Shown here one piece after another: positions 10,146 through 21,012 of a DNA stretch of 64,000 bases. The notes beneath the pieces were generated by a model. The model was given only the letters and a program-made list of their open reading frames with translations, was not told where the DNA came from and made no database searches. Source of the stretch: Takakia lepidozioides (taxonomy: Eukaryota > Streptophyta > Takakiopsida > Takakiales > Takakiaceae); NCBI GenBank assembly GCA_030704615.1, contig CM060732.1, positions 49,953,053-50,017,052 on the forward strand, written 5' to 3'. Each line of letters begins with the position of its first letter. Positions within the stretch are counted from its first letter, which is position 1. Position numbers and translations under genes: made by a program.

Positions 10146-11925
10146 TAGAAGCGACCGCCAACTTGGCGGTCGCTCGATTTTTCGGAAAATAGAAAAATAA
10201 GCGATCGCCAGAACTGGCGGTCGCTCCATTTTCCGGATAAATAAAAAAACTGCGACCGCAAGAACAGGCGGTCGCTCCATTTTTCGGAAATAAAATAAAT
10301 AAGCGACCGCCAACATAGGCGGTCGCTTCATTTTCAAAAACTTTAAAATAAATAAGCGACCGCCAACATGGGCGGTCGCTTCATTTTCAAAAATTTAAAA
10401 AAAAATAAACGACCGCCAACATGGGCGGTCGCTTCATTTTCAAAACATTTAAAAAAAATAAGCGACCGCCAACATAGGCGGTCGCATCATTATCAAAAAC
10501 TTTAAAATAAATAAGCGACCACCAACATCGGCGGTCGCTTTAGTTTCAAAAACATAAAAAAAAATAAGCGACTGCCAACATAGGCGGTTACTTCATTTTC
10601 AAAATATTTAAAAAAAAAAAACAACCGCCAACATAGGCGGTCGCTTCATTAAAAAAAACTTTAAAAAAAATAAGCGACCGCCAACATAGGCAATTGCTTC
10701 ATTAAAAAAATTTAAAAAAAAATAAGCGACCGCCAACATAGGCGGTCGCTTCATTTTCAAAAACTTAAAAAAAAATAAGCGACCGCCAAAATAGGCGGTC
10801 GCTTCATTTTTAATTTTTAAAAAATAAATAAACGACCGCCAGCATAGGTGGTCGCTTCATTTTCAAAACATTTAAAATAAATAAGCGACCGCCAACATAG
10901 GCGGTCGCTTCATTTTTCAAAAACTTTAAAATAAATAAGCAACCGCCAACACAGGCGGTCGCTTCATTTTCAAAAACTTAAAAAAAAAATAAGCGACTAC
11001 AAACATAGGCGGTCGCTTCATTTAAAAAAAAAAAACAAAAAAAAAACGACCGCCTGCATAGGCGGTCGCTTCATTTTCAAAACATTTAAAATAAATAAGC
11101 GACCGCCAACATAGGCGGTCGATTCATTTTCAAAAACTTTAAAATAAATAAGCGACCGCCAACATAGGCGGTCCCTTCATTTTCAGAACATTTAAAATAA
11201 ATAGGCAACCGCCAACATAGGCGGTCGCTTTATTTTCGAAAAAATTAAAATAAAAGCGACCGCCAGCAATGGCTGTCGCTTGATTTTCAAAACAATTAAA
11301 ATAGAAGCGACCGCCAGTCATGGCTGACGCTTGATTTTCAAAAACATTTAAATAAAAGCGACTGTCAATAATGGCGGTCGCTTCATTTTCATTTTCGTAA
11401 CAATTAAAATAAATGCGACCGCCACTAATGGCGGTCGTTGCAATTACAAAAAACAACAATACCGGCAGACCTCGTAGAAGCGACCGCCACCATGGTGGTC
11501 GCTCCATTTAAAAACAAAAAAAAAACGACCGCCACAAATGGCGGTCGCTCCATTTTGCCAAAAAAAAGAAAAAAAACGACCGCCAGTAATGGCGGTCGCT
11601 GCATTTATAAAAACAAAAAAAAACTTCAAGCAACCGGAAGTGAGGGAAGAATGTCCCGGAGCTTATATGCCCCCCTCCTCCCGCCTCACTCCTCGCTCTA
11701 TGCGCAGGGCACACTTCGTAGAAACAACAATAACGGCGACCGCCCCTAATGACGGTCGCTCCATTTTGCTCCAAAAAAACAAAAAAGCGACCGCCAGTAA
11801 CGGCGGTCGCTTCATTTCCAAAATAATGACTGGGAGCTTATATCCCCCCCCCCCTCCCCTTCCTCGCTCCACGCAGAGGGCAGACCTCGTAGAAGCGACC
11901 GCCACCTTGGCGGTCGCTCCATTTA
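10146..11925. repeat. Central palindrome array (about 31 copies, period about 53 bp)
   Basis: About 31 copies of GCGACCGCC-(AACATA or variant)-GGCGGTCGC, each able to form a perfect or near-perfect 9-10-bp stem. They are separated by about 26 bp of A/T-rich spacer, with TCATTTTCAAAAA the common spacer word. Near 11,630-11,720 and 11,824-11,895 the array is interrupted by pyrimidine-rich segments sharing CTTATATnCCCCCC and an AGACCTCGTAGAAGCGACCGCC exit. On the minus strand these read as TATA-like boxes, so pieces of promoter seem to have been duplicated with the array. It lies upstream of the unknown gene at 9015-9778. This is not a CRISPR array: the repeats are palindromes and the spacers are near-identical. 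Confidence 0.9.
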
Positions 11926-12191
11926 AATAAAAATGAATGCACAGTTGGAAGCATAGCACAATTGTTATCCATTCCACAAGCAAATCACCGAACACAAACA
12001 TGAGCAAATGACGGTGCCTTTGGCCGACATTTTGGCTGGTATACACATGGGCAACATCTTTTATTTTTCAACACATACACAACAACAATACAAATACTCA
12101 TAGTGACAATGATCACATTGGTATTACTTCAGTATAAAAATATAAACATGTCCACTAAAAAGTGCTGATGCATGCCTACAGCTGTTTTGCT

Positions 12192-15188
12192 TCAATTCCT
12201 TCTACTGCTTCGACGGCGGGACGAAGAAGATCCTAATCCTAATGCTCCGATGGGTTGAAAATCCGGGTCACCCTCGACTTCACCACCGTTGCCATGATCA
12301 GTGCTGGAATCGTCCTCCCTATCCGACCTCATATGTCCAGGCCTTTGAATCTGCAAGCGACCTCGAACCACATTTAGTTCTCTCTGAGGTCGACTCCCGC
12401 TTCGGTCTTGAATACCATCCACGGTATCTGCCCTGTTTGTGGGCCGATCGCCTACAAAAGGATGGACTGTTCTCTGTCGTTTATGGACTTGGGCCGCAAT
12501 CGAAGGTGGTCTCGAAGGAGGTATCGGAGGAGGGACTGCCCGAGATGGACCGGCATTAGATGGTCGGCATGTGAGGAACCACGGGTCTGCTGCGCAACAC
12601 GTCGGTTAAGGTTGAATTGTAGGGGGAGGTTGTCATCATCCAAGGCTTCAACTTCCACCCGGTCCAATGCAGCAGAATGATGCATGTGTGTGGAAAACAG
12701 ATCAACACTGTTGCTCCTTAATGCCCGCTGTGTTGATGAGGAACTGGATCGGTTTTGGCATTGTGGTAGAGCTGGTCGTATCGGTGAGACATGATTCCGT
12801 CTCGTCGACTGTACAATGGGTTCGACACCATCGTTTGTATGAACAGGGTTGCGTACGTCGATCGGTTCTGGCAGTACATCACCCCTAAGCTCCATTGGGG
12901 CACTACCGGTGGCTTCAGCGTGTAATGGGGGGCGAGGGTCGACCCCAACTTCATTCTGAGGACCATGTTCTGGGGATGACACAATTGCAGCTTCACCTTC
13001 ATCTGCGATACGCACTTCTTCAAGAAGGTCATCAAAGGTCGGCTGGATATAAACATCCTCCTCTGTGAATGTAAACAGGTCATACGCATTTTCGGGAGCA
13101 TCATCGGATCCATCTTCACTATCGGAGGCAGATGATTCCCTCTGAGATGATTATCTCTGAGGCTCAGTATCGTCACTCATCGAATCAGCCTCAGAAGCAG
13201 AGTCTTCGGAATGCAAATTCCTTTCATACCATGCTGCAGCATCATCCATTGCCCTCTCACGTAGCAGTCGGCAATTGGTATACACATACACCAATTTGTC
13301 AGCCCTCGCGAGATTCAACCTGTTGCGAATCTTGTTGTGAATAAATGAGTAACTGCTCCAATTACGTTGGCAAGATGAGGCAGAGCACGCTTGAGCAAGA
13401 ATTTGCTTCGCAATGGGAGCCAATGTTCTTGCTCCAGCTCCAATTAGATCCCACCATTCATGTGGCAACATATTGAGCTCTTTTGGATCCGGCATGTCCT
13501 CAAAATGGTCGCGGCGAGAAGCATTGGTACTCGGATATAGCTCTCTCTGCATGGTTCGGCGGAGCCAGTTGCATGAGCACTCGCACGAGGCCGGCCTTGG
13601 CATCAGCTTCGTCTCGGAGCATGGTATTGTCGAGCAAGAATGGATTGAACAAAGCCCCCGCATAATGCAAGTCCGTTCGAACCATCGAACGACGGTCGTA
13701 AAATGCATCCTCAGCACTGTCCGCAAGTTCAGGTTCCAAGGAGAAGGGATGATGCCTCAAGGATTGGACGTGCTTCTCAAGATTCTGCATTAGTAACCAT
13801 GCCTTGCCCATTACTGGTTGCTTTCTATCAAACTCCCGCAAGACGATTAATACCGGCTCTACCATATAAACAAAGTTTTCACATTTCTTCCAGAAATCAT
13901 CGTTGCGAATGTTATTTCGAACTTTTCGACTTTTGCCCAATGACTTGGTTTTTCTGGAGTCCCGCAATGTCCGTGTGTACGCATCCCATTGAGGATCGAT
14001 GATGATATGCTCCAGACTGATCTTCACCGTCACCAACCGATCCACCATCAAGAAGTTAGTGGCAAAACGAGTTTCGCCTGGATTGCGGAGGCTGTATTTG
14101 GGTTCGTGCCTCCTATATATTGCCAACGAAAAGTGGTGTGTACGGATGAACGACACAACAATCTTCGCTCGCTTGACAAGTTGTTTCACCCACTGTTCTT
14201 TTCCCCAATCTTCCAAAAGAAGGTCAAGGATATGAACAGCACAACCTTGATAGTACATATGGGGATAACGTGTCAACAACATGTCTGCAGTGTTTATCAT
14301 GTTAGCGACATTGTCTGTGCATATTTGCATGATTCTATCACTTCCGACTTGTTTGATGAAGTTCGTCAATAGTTGGCATTGATAACGTCTATATTTCTTC
14401 TCGCCACTAGTGTCGACCGATCCCAAGAATTGTTCCCCAGCTGGACATACGAGCATGACATTGAACAACGGTCTGTTTGTGACAGAACTCCAACCATCGG
14501 CACATATATTGCTTCTATATTTTCTGATGCACTCGCCCGTCCTATCGTTGACCTTTTGGGTAAGCTCGGTCATGACGTCTTCTAGCAATCCTGTGCGGAG
14601 ATTGTGATAAGTCGGAGGTACGTACGTGGATCTGGACTCCGAGGTTTCTCTAACGACAGAAACAAATGTCGGAAGCATTGCCACATTAAATAGTATGTTG
14701 GCCTCGAAGAAAAACTGCGCCCATTTTTTATCCAACTGTCTTTTCGTAGACAAATTAAGACCTTCTTGCATGGATTGCTGCCGTAATTCTCTACTCCGTT
14801 GAAGTGTAGGGGTACAAAGAGGTGTTGAAGCAGGTGTTGCTCCGACACAACCCACTTGTCCAAGGACACCCGAAGCCTCACAAGAGTCGCCCTGGGTACT
14901 AATTGGGGCATCATGACGGGAAGATGGAGTGTTCTGCTCAGAGGTCATGTCCAGATCCAAAGACAATGAAATATTGCCTCCATACTGGGCAAAATGGCTT
15001 TTTACCTGCATAAATGCTTTGGGGCATAAACCCAACCCAACGCTCTTTACACCTTTATAGCCGAGGTGAGCGAACAACCGATCCTTACGATAAGAAAGCT
15101 TTAATCCACATAGGTTGCACTCAACACTACCAATGACACTGACAATGTTCGGGATTGCCGTATACCAAGGGCTCCATTCCTCCCTCAT
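12192..15188 (-). pseudogene. hAT-family transposase gene (BED-like, DUF659, hATC), broken
   Basis: Transposase that would cut and paste the surrounding element. I start at the ATG at 15188; an upstream in-frame TAG blocks further extension unless a 5' exon is spliced on. Order: a BED-like finger (CNLCGLKL about residues 25-32), a low-complexity linker, then a DUF659 catalytic part with NICADGWSSVTNRPLFNVM, ICTDNVANMINTADML and a GCAVHILDLLLEDWGK motif, and a GETRFATNFL block. The reading breaks at 13500; a +1 shift near 13,540 continues into the hATC dimerisation part at 13,151-13,540 (WWDLIGAGARTLAPIAKQIL, then RNWSSYSFIHNKIRNRL). A further frame change leads to a long low-complexity tail to about 12,450 and possibly 12,192. 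All domains are recognisable. The breaks make this copy inactive. Confidence 0.8.
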
Positions 15189-15505
15189 CTTCACCCAATA
15201 TCCACTCTCCTGGGACCTAGCGATGCAAGCAACAAAAAATAGTTACCTATAAATGAACGTGTTGTGAATGTAGAGTGCAATGCGATAGCCCAACATTTCT
15301 ACACCTATCAGCAACCCAAATGGGTCGATGTGGGTTGTAGTGTTGAGCTTATACACAATCTGCTAAAGCGGCAATGGTGGAAGCCACAACGGCAAAATGT
15401 GCACACCCTCCTCTTGGGCTACACTCTCGTTCAATGGAAGAGAACATCCAAAACAACCTCAAGTGTTTGCGCCAAAAGAAGTGAGGAACTTGGTGACCCT
15501 CCTCC

Positions 15506-15513
15506 CTTATATA
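15506..15513 (-). promoter_or_regulatory. TATA box of the hAT transposase gene
   Basis: TATATAAG on the minus strand lies about 320 bp upstream of the transposase ATG and about 100 bp from the edge of the right palindrome array. The arrangement mirrors the kinase-like gene at the other end. Confidence 0.45.
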
Positions 15514-15604
15514 TGATCCAAGAGGGATGAAAGTGAAATGAATAAATGACGAATCAATAGCGCCCACCCGAAAAAGGATGTACAACCATATTTGTTGTAA
15601 TTTT

Positions 15605-16310
15605 GAAATTAAGTGACCGCTAATACTACGGTCCGTATTTTTATTTTTTATGAAAAACAAGCGACCGCCACTACTGCGGTCGCTTTTATTGCTATTGTTT
15701 TTTCAAAATATAATGCGACTGCCAGTATGGCGGTCGCTTCATTTGTTGATATATTTAAAGTAAAGCGACCGCCAATATGGTGGTTGCTTTTATTTTTAAT
15801 ATTTTGAAAAAAACGTGACCGCTTTTTTAATTTCGAAAAACAAAACGACCGCCATAATTGGCGGTTGCGTTCATTTTGTTAATTTTCAAAAATGTATGCC
15901 ACCGTGCGACCGCCAATACGGTAGTCGCTTGTTTTCTTTTTTAAATTAGGCGACCGCCAATACGACCGCCAATTTTGTTTTTTTAAAGCAATAAATTGAA
16001 GCGACCGCCAACATAGCGGTCGCTATTTGTTTTTTTAATTCAAAAAATAAGGCAACCGCCAGTGCGACCGCCAATCTTGCTTTAAAAAATAAAACATTTG
16101 AAGCGACCGCCAATATGTCGGTCGCTACTTCTTTTTCTATTTTGAAAAATAAGGCGACCGCCAGTGCGACCGCCAATCTTGCTTTAAAAAAATAAAAATT
16201 GAAGCGACCGCCAATACGACGGTCGATATTTTTTTAATTTTGAAAAACAAAGCAAATTGGCGGTCGTGTTCATTTTGTTAATTTTTAAAATATATTTGCC
16301 ACCGCCACCG
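15605..16310. repeat. Right palindrome array (about 13 copies, degenerate)
   Basis: Same GCGACCGCC/GGCGGTCGC palindrome as the central array, but more degenerate. Several units are doubled, with half-sites such as GCGACCGCCAATACGACCGCCAA. Spacers are T-rich. The array lies upstream of the transposase promoter and just inside the right terminal region. Confidence 0.8.
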
Positions 16311-16374
16311 TGTCGGCGACGTGGCTGCTTAAGTGGCAGTATTTTACCTGGTACTATTTTTACTAGAATATTCC

Positions 16375-16490
16375 CCGAACCTGACGTGACGGAGGTCCTG
16401 TCAGCGTCATGTCTGACGTGACCTGACGCTGATGGACGGACGTGACGCTGATAACCGGACGATCTAGACCGTCGGCAAAAAGTACCATGT
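16375..16490. repeat. Right terminal region of the composite transposon
   Basis: Dense GACGTGACG, CAGCGTCATGTC and GACGTGACC words followed by a GATAACC core, CGATCTAGACCGTCGG and AAAAAGTACC. Its reverse complement resembles 1,890-2,010. The exact end and target duplication are not resolved. Confidence 0.4.
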
Positions 16491-18059
16491 CAAAAAAATA
16501 TGGGCGGGCTTTTCAAATCGGTATAGCATCCGGCAAATTCTGACGATTTTAGAAAATCAGCCCCGTCGACGTATGTGGAATGACACAATGTGTGCTGTGC
16601 ACGTCCTTGCTCGTCGGGTTGTAGCACGCTGGCATGCTGAATAGTGAACGTGCGTTGAGCAAGCATATGACTCCCCAAGAGAGGAAAGATGCAAAACTCC
16701 CAAAAGTCATAATGCACACGTGCAAAAGTGCCGGTGGAATCCACCGAACGGGTTTAGTTCCACGGTGATGCATGGAAATGGGTGTGAATAGATGTGACCC
16801 GTGGTCAATGGATATGACCCGTGATCAAACCCATTTTTGGATGATGTCATGTAACGGGAATGGGTTTACACGGAAGGTAACCCTAAGGACTCCATGAGGA
16901 GGAAGAAGTGCCAAGATACAACATACCCTACATTTCTTTTATTTATCCTCAACTATTAAACATTTATGTGCGGGTAAAGGGTATATGAATATTATTTACC
17001 CTTCAGACGGGGTAAGAGTAAGGGTATTATTTATCCATCTGAAGGGTAAATGTAAGGATAAATAAAATGGGCCAACCCGGATAAATCAGTTACCCTTACC
17101 CTGATTTATCCGCCGTGTAAATCCGGGTGGTTTACCCTCACAACACTGGTCCTAACCATAACCACTGGGCTATATGTTGGATGATAAGTTAATGGACGTT
17201 GTTGTAATTGAAATTTTAGACAAGATGAGTTTTGTTGCTAAAAATTGGTCAGATCCTATGCCTGTCCCCTTAATTTAATTTCTGGGGCCTTAGTCCCTTT
17301 TGTTTAAACAAAAAGAAAAGTTACTTGAAGAATTCAGAAGAGATGGTCAAATCAATAGAAAGGCTTGAAGAAGAGTTTGAGAAAATTTTCATTTCGAAGA
17401 TATTATTAATTTTTAGTTATGTAGAACATGGTAACCCTTAGTTTCCCAAGCCAAGCCCTTTTTGGAGTTTTTAACAGTTTTGGGTTCCCAGCGGCAGTAA
17501 ATTGCCCGCAGAAACCTACCAAAAATCATCCACAGATTCCAGCCATATAGAAGTGGGCCCAGCTCATTTATGCACAACATATCAAAAAATGAGCCAATTC
17601 CACCGTTGGAATTGTGAGATTATAACATTGGCCCGAACCTCAAATTTCAGGTCTAAAAGGAGAAGTGGGAAAAAAAAAAGGTTTGACCAAATCAATACCT
17701 GGCTTTATCCAATTTTGCTTGCCCCAAGACCCGCCATTTCCAAATCCACATTGGAATGGTTACACCCCCTCTAAATTGTAGGTCCAACTGATTTTTTCTT
17801 AACTATGGTTGCTTTGTATGTAATTACATAGGGGTTAAAGTCTAAAAATTGACAAGGAAAAATGTGAGGGAGGATTCTAGAGACAAACATGCAGGTTTCG
17901 ATCATCTCTGGTTTCTGGGTATATAGATGGTCCATGGAGGCAGGCTGCATGTCAAGCAGGGGCAAAGAACTGATGTCTTTCCACTGGTAAGGATAGCGTT
18001 GGTTCTGGCATGAGGCCGCAGGGGCAGGACGGAGCTATACTGCGAGGAAGCAGCCTTCG
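16491..18059. other. Intergenic stretch with a GGGTAA/TTACCC-rich foldback
   Basis: At 16,850-17,130 short GGGTAA and TTACCC words alternate, and an outer pair (GGGTTTACACGG at 16,862 and CCGTGTAAATCC near 17,113) could form an imperfect foldback. This may be a small MITE-like element. The remainder, including 17,130-18,059, shows no gene I can defend. Confidence 0.35.
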
Positions 18060-18262
18060 TTCTGGTCAGTGAGGGCGTGAACAGCTCACAGTGGGTGCGG
18101 CAAGCATTGGCGAAGCCAGAGCTGGCCAGGCAAGTTCTTGATGTGAACCTGCTGAAGACCACATGTATTGACAAGCTGCTGCTGCAGCTGATGGATGTGG
18201 CCATGCTTTGCACACACGAGGTGCCTGATAGACGTTTGGGCGAGCTGGTGTTCGAGGAGTGA
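18060..18262 (+). pseudogene. Relic of a receptor-like kinase C-lobe
   Basis: The reading SSQWVRQALAKPELARQVLD, followed by LLLQLMDVAMLCTHEVPDRR, matches the end of plant LRR receptor-like kinases: a WV-x(n)-LD segment, then a helix ending in A-x-L-C-T and a P-x-x-R position of subdomain XI. The final RP-x-M-x-E-V part has decayed to DRRLGELVFEE and there is no upstream kinase core, ATP loop or transmembrane segment. It is a short fragment, either a pseudogene or a captured exon. Confidence 0.4.
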
Positions 18263-19137
18263 GCAAGGTTGGTGTTGTCCCTGGTGTGGTGTCGACGATT
18301 GCACTGTGTGATTACTCATTGGCGACGTTGTTTGCTGCTGCAGTAGGGCCCTGTGTGGGGGCGTTGGTGATGCGCAGGTGGTGGCCTGGCCTGGCGAGCA
18401 ACGTATGGGCTGGGCCTGTTACTGCCTGGGCCAGAGGTGAATCAGCAATGTTGAATTTTGGAGGAGATATATGCTGGAGTTGAACTACGGGAGCTGACGG
18501 TGTAAAGTGCAGTTTGGGCTGGCTGATAGGAAGAAGAGATAGGAAGAAGGTGCTGCAAACCGAGAGCACTCGAAGCGGCCTGTGAAGAGGAGGAAGGCTT
18601 CAAAGATGTACAAGCCAACTCGGATACTCTGTCGAACGACCCAAATTGTGATTGAGATAACATTTCTTGAAGAAGAAGCTGCCTCAGCTCTCTGCCCAAC
18701 CGTGCGAGAGGATTAAAGGGAGATATAGTTGTAACCTGCGAAAAGAGAAAGAATGAAGCATAGGGAGGGACATGCTTGACCGGTGCATGAGACCCATCAC
18801 CAACACTGAAGGCACTGCCAGGGAATCCAGTCGGTTGCCAGATCGCAGGCCGGAGAAGCAAGCCTGGACGGAGGCCACTCTTGCAACCTTCTTGCTTCCG
18901 GACAGAGTGGGAATGCCAGTGGCCACCCAGGAAGATGCAGCACAGGCAGCCATTATTGAAGCAAACCGTATCAAAACCTGCACAAACTAGAGGATTGATG
19001 AGGACTGAGAGGATTGATGCATGATCCATTAGGGCAGCCGAGCAGCATTTGCAGAGGAGGTTGCTCCATGCGAGATCGCCCTTACTGTGAGCTGAACCTG
19101 AGGACACCCACACCATGCCGCTGATGCCAAGGACGCT

Positions 19138-19383
19138 GTGATGCCCTGTGCTGTTGTTGTAAGTCCCGCCATAGCTCTCTCTCTCTCACGGAAGATTGCT
19201 GCTGTGGAGTGCGCTTGGAAATGCGGTGATGGTGGTCCTCCGCAGTGTAGAACAGGTCGGGGGCGTGTGTGCGTCCAGACACCACAGTCCAGCAAAGTCG
19301 ACAGCATTCTATGCTCGAACTGCACCGGAAATGAGGCAGTAGTGTGCTCACAGTGTGAGGGGAACGGCCTCGGGAACCTGTAG
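19138..19383 (+). pseudogene. Fragment with DnaJ-type CxxC repeats
   Basis: The open stretch ends with VDSILCSNCTGNEAVVCSQC followed by EGNG. This gives two C-x-x-C units, the second followed by E-G-N-G, as in the cysteine-rich zinc-binding repeats of plant DnaJ-like (BSD2-type) proteins. Only half of the usual four CxxCxGxG units are present and the stop follows at once, so this is one exon or a broken copy. A spliced continuation downstream is not evident. Confidence 0.4.
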
Positions 19384-19742
19384 ATAACCAGGGAACAGGA
19401 ACCAAGACAAGTATTTTTATTTTTATTTTAAAAGAGTTTTCTTTGTATTTGTTGTCTTATTAAAATAAATAAATAAAAAAGGGAAAGAAAAGAAAAATGT
19501 GTTAGGTTTAAAGAGCCTGGTTGGTCATATCTTTGTCAAATGAGCTCCGTTTGACTCAGTTTTTGGGGGGATAGCTGCAGAAAGGGGAAATCTACCTAAA
19601 TAGACCTGGTTTTTGTTTTTGGGACTCTGCTAAAAATCTATGGAATTTTTAGAGTGTGAGTGTGCCGTGAAAGATCCACAATTCTGTTTCTAGAACCTGT
19701 TCTGGTCTATTTGAGAGACATATCTGTGGATGTCCTCCTTGT

Positions 19743-20492
19743 ATGGCTGGGGGAAATGAGGACGTAATTGAAGGGCAAGTCTCTTCTCTTAGCCTGTGCA
19801 CACAAGGGAACAAGATTTATGTTTCCCAAGGAACTCAGACTGATTTGAGTGGAGAACAATTGGACGAGTTGATTGCATAATGGGAGTCAGGCATTAGCAG
19901 TGGACAACAGACTGCTGTAGTTGGCGTTGAGGGCCTCAATATCGCTTTGGACAGTCAGAACTCTGTTGGAGCCAACAGTTCTGCAGCTGTAAGTGAAATA
20001 CCAAAGTGGGTGAAAGCTAGGCTTGGAACACAGCCAAAGACAGCCCCGGGGACCAAGGTGTTCAGCCACAAGGCTGTGGTGTACTGGAGCAGAGGAGCAG
20101 GAGCTACACAAGTTTGTGCAATCAGACAGCGTTGCAGCCGGACACGCTCTGCACAAGGCAACCACGAGCGGGGGTTCATTAGCGAGGACAAGTTTGTTCT
20201 GTTTGAAGGAGATGCAGTCATTCGCAATGAGGACACCCGCAACCGTCTCAAAGCTTTCGAGTTGAGAGACTATCAGACCCTACATTTGTTTTCTTTAGTG
20301 TTTAGTGAGCGGGAGATATCAGAGTGTTGCTTTGTCTCTACTTGGCAAAAAGAGGAGGAGGGTTGGTTAGAGCGAGCTACTGTAGCTTGGGACAAGGTTA
20401 GTGGCAGGTTTCTGGACATATATATACCTCCTACACCTTACCATCATGCAGAGCGAGGCACTTTGAGAGAAGTCTGGCAGTTGATAGCATAG
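19743..20492 (+). pseudogene. Unknown ORF upstream of the gypsy gag
   Basis: From the ATG at 19743 the frame is open to 20490 except for a single TAA at 19878-19880. The predicted 249-codon product has a Ser/Gln-rich N-terminus, then IPKWVKARLG, a basic middle and a tryptophan-rich C-terminal part (STWQKEEEGWLERATVAWDK). I do not recognise a domain. It is followed by about 500 bp without a clear gene, containing a 60-bp duplication (GGTGAGGCTG...TGATGACCAGC at about 20,815 and 20,860), and then gag in the same orientation. It may be an extra 5' gene of the retrotransposon or an unrelated gene relic. Confidence 0.35.
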
Positions 20493-21012
20493 ATCAGGAT
20501 TAGATCTTGCTGGGTCGGGCTTCTATTCTTCCCCTCCATCTCTGTACTATTTTCATTACCTTGTACTTGTAGTTGCCAAAGCCTCTCTTGGTGGAGGCCA
20601 GTCAGTCCGGGGTTTTGGGCTGGGATATTCTGCAGGATCAGCGTTGCTGCTTGATTTTGGTGTGGGGGTGTTGATGTTTTGATTTCTTGTGTTTGGATCC
20701 CCCCCAACACCTGCATGCTTGATTGTGCGCCATGTTGGTTTTGTGTGGGCGCTTGCTTTCATAGGGATTAGGCCGGATTTGATCACCAGTCAATCCTAGA
20801 GTATGCTGTCGGTGGTGAGGCTGGAGTGATGACCAGCAAGACCACCAGTGTTTCTTCTATGGTGAGGCTGGGTTGATGACCAGCCAACCATAGGAGTTCT
20901 TGCGGTGGATGCAGGTGCAGGTGCCCTGAGCCACTGGGATATGACCCTTACACTGCAACAGGTGCCTACCCGTGTCACTATTAGAATTAGTAATAGAGCC
21001 TTATAGTGTCAT

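Larger units (their letters stand above)
1890..16490. mobile_element. Candidate composite hAT-like DNA transposon, decayed
   Basis: Seen: ACGTCA-rich regions at about 1,890-2,010 and 16,375-16,490 resemble each other when one is reverse-complemented; both contain TCTAG followed by a GTTATCA core and then GACGTG/CACGTC repeats. Just inside each lies an array of the same palindrome, GCGACCGCC-spacer-GGCGGTCGC. Between them are a kinase-like gene (+), a cluster of foldbacks, a 120-bp satellite, an unknown gene (-) and a hAT transposase gene (-). A third, larger array of the same palindrome lies between the two minus-strand genes. Inference: this is one large element whose palindromes are subterminal or promoter-linked repeats. 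It could instead be two nested or adjacent relatives, ending near 9,800 and 16,490. No exact terminal inverted repeat or 8-bp target duplication was found, so the limits are approximate. All three genes carry stops or frameshifts, so this copy cannot act autonomously. Confidence 0.5.

Noticed and set aside
10146-11925. Regularly spaced repeats resembling a CRISPR array
   Set aside because: The repeats are palindromes with near-identical A/T-rich spacers, in a plant nuclear context with no cas genes.
11139-11930. Overlapping ORFs rich in ATAIxGGRF-type repeats on both strands
   Set aside because: They are translations of the palindrome array. The protein periodicity follows the DNA repeat and is not a real gene.
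13413-14372. Plus-strand ORFs opposite the hAT transposase
   Set aside because: Shadows of the minus-strand transposase, with no recognisable product.
18442-19116. 224-codon minus-strand ORF
   Set aside because: Cys/Ser-rich without domain or coherent pattern, and it overlaps no splice-supported structure. Probably chance.
19400-21010. 5' LTR of the gypsy element
   Set aside because: No match to the 29,220-29,658 sequence and no convincing primer-binding site were seen, so no LTR is called here.
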